Below are positions 63,901 to 64,000 of a DNA stretch of 64,000 nt, one piece after another. This stretch comes from CANJXF01 sp043775015 (GTDB lineage Bacteria > Verrucomicrobiota > Verrucomicrobiia > Limisphaerales > CANJXF01). The notes below the pieces were generated by a model that worked only from the letters and a program-made list of their open reading frames with translations, was not told the DNA's origin and did not search any database. Made by a program: the position numbers and the translations under genes. Positions within the stretch are counted from its first letter, which is position 1, and every line of letters begins with the position of its first letter. The stretch covers positions 62,001-126,000 of the forward strand of contig JAYVSV010000047.1 in NCBI GenBank assembly GCA_043775015.1, given 5' to 3'.

Positions 63901-64000
63901 TATCGAGCAGCGATTGGTATGTCATGGACATCATGCCTTCTGCTGGAAATCCGATGGATTCCTCTGCGCGTCTGGACGGCTTCATCATCGATGGTGCCGA
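48936..64000 (+). CDS. Giant secreted repeat protein of beta-helix and Ig-like modules (partial, runs off window)
   Basis: The frame from the ATG at 48936 is open to the right edge, at least 5,021 codons; I confirmed the phase at ten or more points from 49 to 64 kb. A signal peptide (VLRRLWFLFPFVLLPLVETT) begins it. Ten modules follow. Each opens with (V/I)YVxAxxxGxNGxSWANAxxxLxxA and C-x-EIWVAxGTY, continues with YGGFxGTETNRNQRNW, and then right-handed beta-helix coils with SPTIRNCxF and GGAI. It then has NSILWGN and DPLFVxAxxGNFxLxxxSPAI(N/D)xG, ends in DLGAYE, and is followed by an Ig-like domain (QPQSxxVCxG, YQWQVNxGSG, LTVxNV). The first module lacks the Ig-like domain and has a 190-residue helical insertion. 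The nature is a choice-of-anchor Q type surface protein, probably adhesin- or polysaccharide-related; the anchor lies outside the window. A GTG at 48915 is a possible alternative start. Confidence 0.93.
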   Translation, partial: MPSNSVLRRLWFLFPFVLLPLVETTARASPTIMRVNQNAPVSSRRDGTSWANAYVNLSMAISNANPTANSPVEIWVAQGTYKPTASTNRNATFGLKSYMSIMGGFAGIETTPEQRLFFQNATVLSGDIGQPQINPIKDSTNAQPFYNSVYPVDVEDSGLRDNCYNVVTAVGVTNAALEKLIIAGGCANGLNTNGQPYSPTQIEDMATMALTEETQGAAFNAFMAGKPMAELGRAIAGGGIFVSDRFERSSAEPTLVVERCIVMGNYALGYGGGIAVQQADIFVLDSYISGNRSGAEGGGFWGQNQHSAFIGCEFRANTALLSGAGIHQESWPSTKTVVPSLSDSQFKAQTTLSRQEYHNFVASGLAMFKLSALSSFVPLDDVDQREASYRESERFQAYVVEKDMIMGRTALALMAVKGLYTAYETGQGSLSLGLIKYKSGGAMNAYAVVAAAVALVDAGFAIAQWAGVSPDNQHVKNWQAFSGPFNKYATINGLAMTISIAAICHFTDCNESIETSAWDVKHWQRLAFNRSDPRTITNCRFIDNLAGSTGGGVFVLYDNVDIEGCEFTGNRADVGGGGLYQGGWNSSFVLNSAFRNNHSILGESAIANKSHCLAEIVNCTIINNGSEDTNGYAVSSDSGAEVQIANSILWGNTNALATNSLGGADVFVPTRASIIQSALSATPPDTNTIKDLKSAGASYVDYIGLCEISHSCVQSLKRLPIGQDHFEKFVLAAGDLEKARGLAADFDYGEPRGLLRLFSFYNTGEGIRPNLLKNGNINSDPMLTVHFESRFIGLQPGEFSPVIDAGTGLRLDNGWVDSGTGTDIVGEARVKGGSIDMGCIESQLPPTMYVRPAFVGGNGSGANWANATTNLQFALNSGGSVFVAAGTYKPPENNPANRFILKNGCKVFGGFNPAAGITNLAQRNFTTNKTIISGDIGAIGNDSDNSRTLFYAEDVDGPQEDISEGRLETFVDGFIFTKARGLAVGGVPDAAIVAIRSAFEIRNCTFEDNRTAGRGAAVYSTGTAYGPILTNCVFTDNHATQDGGAIFYGSRLWARNCQFLNNSSGGSGGAVWLDSAFGYFWNSLFANNAATNNSANGGAIYSSEADLVLYSCTLANNQVRSSSPTTRGGAAVYFVNNGANKYFSAKECIFWQNRVLNSSASLERQQYSYVVPDSQKLFYVRDSIVEGVQPAAPYQPDPRNLDLDPQFVDATGGNFRLRPYSPAIDAGQRELGGSDPNIDLDGFPRVANVRLDLGAYEFQDAPIFISADLKLTRECRSEGSIIYLTFTNASALGTNGVGLSFQWQLNRNDGNGFLPITNGSDYAGVTTTNLTILHPSFENNGYRYRIFATNPNLSFSSGSAYLFVQPSRLYVKADATGKGTGRDWTNAFPTLRAAQDAIDLFEPELICAEVWVAAGTYLPTSDGDTNKTFYLRPNVAFYGGFGGWETTRSQRNWRTNLTILSGNLGNPASISDNSLTLFRAPSQPPVDATAILDGFILRDAQYHALDLLAGSPIVRNCDFVSNLCDSAVSSWQSAPQFENCRFMDNVSVFSTFRSFSATNTLINCLFARNQSPHLGGAISSYSSKMILQNCTIADNHSENDGGGIYLQGNGGQFTLISSILWGNQSGSDASAFAAQIHNDHNAASVTLSNSIVSGLPLPAINGNQAFDPLFVGSANYQLTAFSPAINAGGPTNSLTVQTDLAGTNRVTGGAVDCGAYEFQGTPAITPALLVQLPNPVTTCVGAGPVGFTVVGTNNPEIVYQWQVNSGGGFVTLSNNATYTISVSSNSSTLTIPSPTLGLNSNLYRVTIPAINYTNPAVSLTVLPPSVLYVNASASGSTNGSSWANAFTQLEDALDIANGCNEIWVAQGTYQARTDQFNFRPNVPLYGGFIGTETLRNQRNWTNHPTVLLAKTNSVIFRGRGDLQLIDGASVLDGFNLHSAQIVPAISLYQASPVIQNCTFENLPGSAMDNSFSSPAISNCVFTACQGGAVRNSRCAPTFMNCLFARNTNGSIGGAIFNNAASPSIENCRFETNSATSGSAIENDNGSSPVISRSVFVGNRSSSGGTVFNNVGTSVQLINCLFAANQSDHLGAAIANNGAELLLLNCTMANNQAARGGGGMFVYGGHVTSVNSIFWGNSVQDLTFIPNREVEQIGTMPGATLSVTNTCIEGLSAYVGNGNVRYDPLFTDAGGGNFRPGASSPALNSGNNSAVADVAADLDGSSRIFGGSVDLGAYERQSAAGSIVLLLAAPKSQSVCIGETATFTAIAETNYGGALQWQVNTGSGFIDVVADSTHQFTVSNGVYTLQVLNTTVLMTGRNYRVKVAAANYESSSAMLIVSQPGVIYVKANAVGANNGSSWAAAYTNLQQAFAQGNRCSEIWVAQGTYPATQAADGTYFFSMKPGLEVYGGFAGTEINRTDRNPALYKSILVGVAGAEAVVVSRGDFWTINASSVLDGFVIHAPDSHGIKNFRASPTIRQCMIDSQKGVSVAEAIAGAGIYNLNSSSPIISDCVLTNNSSGGIVNFNSSSPQISNCVFQANNNSGIINVSDSNPTINGCAFVNNHAMNGAGIFNQNSSPLIRRSRFESNVATNEGGGIFTISGTPVLEQLVMLNNQAVRGAAMSHAGGLVKLVNSTLYANQASGEAGGLFGNGAGIQVLNSILWANTAGVSGPTVEQAQIQINAGTVAISNSCVQGLNAFAGNGNISTDPLFVNPPLGNLSLAPHSPSINIGNNSFLTSAMAIDFAGNPRTNGIVVDLGAYEATSVSPPVTIFSTPISTTVCSASPASFTVVGAVPGTNFIWQVYDGTNFVDVISNSTYQVTNGTNSSVLTVSSAQAGSNYQIRFRVSGTTFTSVPVTLQVSLPQLWYVNATATNGTGDGLSWSNAFTDLHHAMEEVPDCSEVWVAAGTYIAMQGEMFHLRSAVAFYGGFSGTETNRNQRDWVQHQTILAASPDSDMMHNNGGETSVDRTAILDGFVISNAGNVSAAIQNHAASPTIRNCVFAGNNQRAVLNSDASPAFVSCVFSNNSGGGVLNWDSTVEFEQCVFSGNGISDGTVGAVYNQTSSTQFRDSIFKNNAALRGGAIANVLSSTSVVERCSFENNSAKVEGGAILGRQSSVSVRNSVVANNRSAGYGGAIANLSGQLELVQCTLAENTAAFSGGGVYGNASQSTARNSILWGNRVNTHGSTLQQAQLLDDNGILSATNSIIEGFTAVSGANNSAANPIFVNPVAGDFSLMKNSPAINSGNATETLAGSIDYPGQPRLVGGGLDRGAFEFQSAPGAALLFARLPQSQTVCEGNSVSFEVVSLGSSNGALQWQKFSGSVFTNISNAGSYAITTNGPTNSLAISQATLSMDGNLFRFVIPSSDYTSPEITLHVNAASVVYVNGSNAVSGNGFTWATAVKTLPEAVALWTPCSEIWVAAGTYVQTNNAGFGVSLALPSPMRIYGGFVGTETNRNQRNWPANVTRLATSSTRPLFENFGSLATIDHLAVLDGLTFSGAKGNAIFNHLASPTIRNCTFENNSVAIFNSQQSSPLIANCVFRNNTNLFGGAVYSHASSPTIEDCVFQNNRSLERGGAMLMIGGNAVVTRSQFLNNRSEKFGGAIFVEGDGYMSVAQSSFVSNSAADWGGAFTISESAGIISDCLFARNRSDYRGGAITVLASDVAVKNCTIVENEAGWTGGGIQVYDPGLTITNSILWSNRQGNTQESLERRQIAYSLSATPVVVNTVVEGLDALSGNGNQNFDPLFVNAAFGNFRLTQFSPAINSGVGIAAGTTDLDGNPRVVDGTLDRGAFEFQTATGTDPRFYLYQMPQSATVCVGDSAFLSFTFLPNPVLSYMWQLNTGSGWSTAPINNGTYFLTVTTNSSTLMVSNVTVGMSGTQYRFIASSNNFPSTFASPPATITVSVPGVLFVKQNAVGNNSGTDWANAFTNLNLAINAANRCSEIWVASGNYLPSTNGAVAMKDGVEIYGGFAGAETSVSQRNWTNNPTILSGNSASGYLVNNGFYAPVTRAAALDGFIITGTNLTTGLVNTHASPTIRNCQFISNRYIASSVTSDSHPLFENCLFYSNNFGAIDIRDNSSAVITNCAFNGNTTEGQGGALSVLNSTVVVDRSSFASNFSAYGGGAIFLNQGGGITARHCIFTGNSANGEGAALLAEPGASVVTMTNCLIVRGSAFTGGGVSSYAPITVVNCTFAANTAYARGSGLFISGTTGSVRNTILWANSDTYSAYGNLELAQLEAPGATILIANSVLQGLSNYVGNSNVPYDPLFVDAAQNNFRLQDNYSPAANAGNNSYIAGVGSDLDNNARIFSSTAVDIGAYESLTFSGTPVYILKQPESVVTCNGETVNFSVTGASGMGAGFTWQKKSPGGIFETVVAGGNYSIATNNSSSTLTIQNVSTSLSGSEFRIRYLPPSGQYFSPPAQLTVTAPKVIFVKATGYVDGDGESWSTPYTSLQTALAAASSCRPEIWIAAGTYYPTAGTNQSDSFDIPNGIRVYGGFAGTETLLSQRNWTSNQVVLSGDIGAIGNTNDNSSYVVSFNGLGNPINQSTILDGVTIERGQSAGLIIFYASPTVRNCVVRSNNGSGLNLTGGGPRVEQCTFHSNRGASGANVTDAVNAAFVNCHFSGNTSASLGGGISLVNSTVGLTNCLVSGNTASFGAGVGSFGGTASMINCTVVGSASTGSSGAGLGASSGNWSVRNSILWGNRAGALETEAAQLSFSGSFSVSYTAIQGLSGFNGNFNQGADPIFAAPVLATLAPTLLGDYTLGTCSALLNDADASALAGITNDLAGNPRQANGGPDPGAFELQTLGGDPVYIASQPTNIIYCSSQSNFFQVTASFSNLNVLTYQWKIFDPNSATFLPVTNSAVFSGANTPKLDVQSPTPDLSAAQFRVTVTTPIGCSAISQSAQLLIPSQQTYVRAGAPPGGNGLSWATAYTNLQSAILSTCAPEIWVAEGTNFSSTAFTLRNGVAVYGGFTGTETNRNQRNWITHPTKLSSSDWYVMDIMPSAGNPMDSSARLDGFIIDGA
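49029..51476 (+). repeat. Giant protein module 1 (longer, with helical insertion)
   Basis: 2,448 bp from IMRVNQNAPVSS to the GCIESQLPP before module 2. It contains GTSWANAYVN and EIWVAQGTYKP, then a beta-helix, interrupted by the insertion at about 49965-50520. No Ig-like domain separates it from module 2. Confidence 0.85.
49965..50520 (+). other. Helical, membrane-segment-like insertion in module 1
   Basis: About 185 codons between beta-helix coils, rich in Ala, Leu and Met. Examples are ASGLAMFKLSALSSFVPLDD, IMGRTALALMAVKGLYTAY, AVVAAAVALVDAGFAIAQWA and INGLAMTISIAAICHFTDC. No other module has a counterpart. It is in the same reading frame as the rest of the protein. Function unknown. Confidence 0.7.
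51477..53039 (+). repeat. Giant protein module 2
   Basis: 1,563 bp. Starts MYVRPAFVGGNGSGANWANA, ends in an Ig-like domain with SLSFQWQLNRNDG. Confidence 0.88.
53040..54410 (+). repeat. Giant protein module 3
   Basis: 1,371 bp, the shortest complete module. Starts LYVKADATGKGTGRDWTNAF; Ig-like domain with YQWQVNSGGGF. Confidence 0.88.
54411..55955 (+). repeat. Giant protein module 4
   Basis: 1,545 bp. Starts VLYVNASASGSTNGSSWANA; contains NEIWVAQGTYQ and GGFIGTETLRNQRNW. Confidence 0.88.
55956..57518 (+). repeat. Giant protein module 5
   Basis: 1,563 bp. Starts VIYVKANAVGANNGSSWAAA; contains SEIWVAQGTYPA and GGFAGTEINRTDRN. Confidence 0.88.
57519..59066 (+). repeat. Giant protein module 6
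   Basis: 1,548 bp. Starts LWYVNATATNGTGDGLSWSN; contains SEVWVAAGTYIA and GGFSGTETNRNQRDW. Confidence 0.88.
59067..60644 (+). repeat. Giant protein module 7
   Basis: 1,578 bp. Starts VVYVNGSNAVSGNGFTWATA; contains SEIWVAAGTYVQ and GGFVGTETNRNQRNW. Confidence 0.88.
60645..62210 (+). repeat. Giant protein module 8
   Basis: 1,566 bp. Starts VLFVKQNAVGNNSGTDWANA; contains SEIWVASGNYLP and GGFAGAETSVSQRNW. Confidence 0.88.
62211..63665 (+). repeat. Giant protein module 9
   Basis: 1,455 bp. Starts VIFVKATGYVDGDGESWSTP; contains PEIWIAAGTYYP and GGFAGTETLLSQRNW. Confidence 0.88.
63666..64000 (+). repeat. Giant protein module 10 (cut by window edge)
   Basis: At least 335 bp. Starts TYVRAGAPPGGNGLSWATAY; contains PEIWVAEGTNFS and GGFTGTETNRNQRNW before the edge. 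Confidence 0.88.

Overview
The window looks like a chromosome segment of a Verrucomicrobiota bacterium, probably the Pedosphaera/Limisphaerales side of the phylum; this is inferred from gene content, not from a marker gene. The signs are prepilin-like proteins with a FTLIELLVVIAIIAIL N-terminus and a C-terminal H-x9-D(G) motif, DUF1080 and CE6-type carbohydrate enzymes, large secreted beta-helix and Ig-repeat proteins, a fused cbb3 oxidase gene, and many palindromic repeats, some of them inside genes.

Layout. 1-2.4 kb: three minus-strand secreted hydrolases, the first (penicillin acylase) cut by the window edge. 2.5-9.3 kb: mfd and an MmeI-like (type IIL) restriction-modification gene. 9.7-11.0 kb: an unknown protein overlapping a CBM48 glycogen-binding protein. 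11.1-19.5 kb: a complete cbb3 oxidase and assembly operon on the minus strand, in the order ccoI-ccoS-ccoNO-ccoQ-ccoP-ccoG-ccoH-TauE/SafE-like, with several start/stop overlaps. 19.7-27.4 kb: prepilin, M20 amidohydrolase, three small conserved proteins, a HAD phosphatase and a MacA/MacB-type exporter. 27.6-33.5 kb: a beta-helix protein, a sugar isomerase-like protein and a secreted TIM-barrel/Ig protein. 33.5-39.6 kb: tatD, hicB with a broken hicA, a DUF167 protein, larE, a peroxiredoxin and TonB. 39.7-48.6 kb: TonB-dependent receptor, rhomboid protease, a beta-propeller-type secreted protein with a second prepilin, an amidase and a GIY-YIG-like protein. From 48.9 kb to the right edge runs one uninterrupted reading frame of at least 5,021 codons. 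It encodes a giant secreted protein built of ten repeats of about 500 residues.

The most unusual signal is a recurring arrangement. Three genes (tatD, rhomboid, DUF167) are each followed by extra DNA and then by a second copy of their own last 65-182 bp. The extra DNA is hicBA for tatD, a two-gene 4.2-kb segment for rhomboid, and a nested palindrome for the DUF167 gene. In the two longer cases the copies align without indels and differ mainly at synonymous sites. That suggests DNA that arrived carrying a diverged but functional replacement 3' end. A weaker remnant lies behind the MmeI-like gene.

A second theme is repeats inserted in frame into proteins: a 65-bp palindrome in tatD with a sister copy between genes, a 213-bp palindrome cluster in the MmeI-like gene, and short A/T-rich approximately heptameric repeats five times in mfd and twice in larE. 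No tRNA, rRNA, CRISPR array or complete insertion sequence was recognised.
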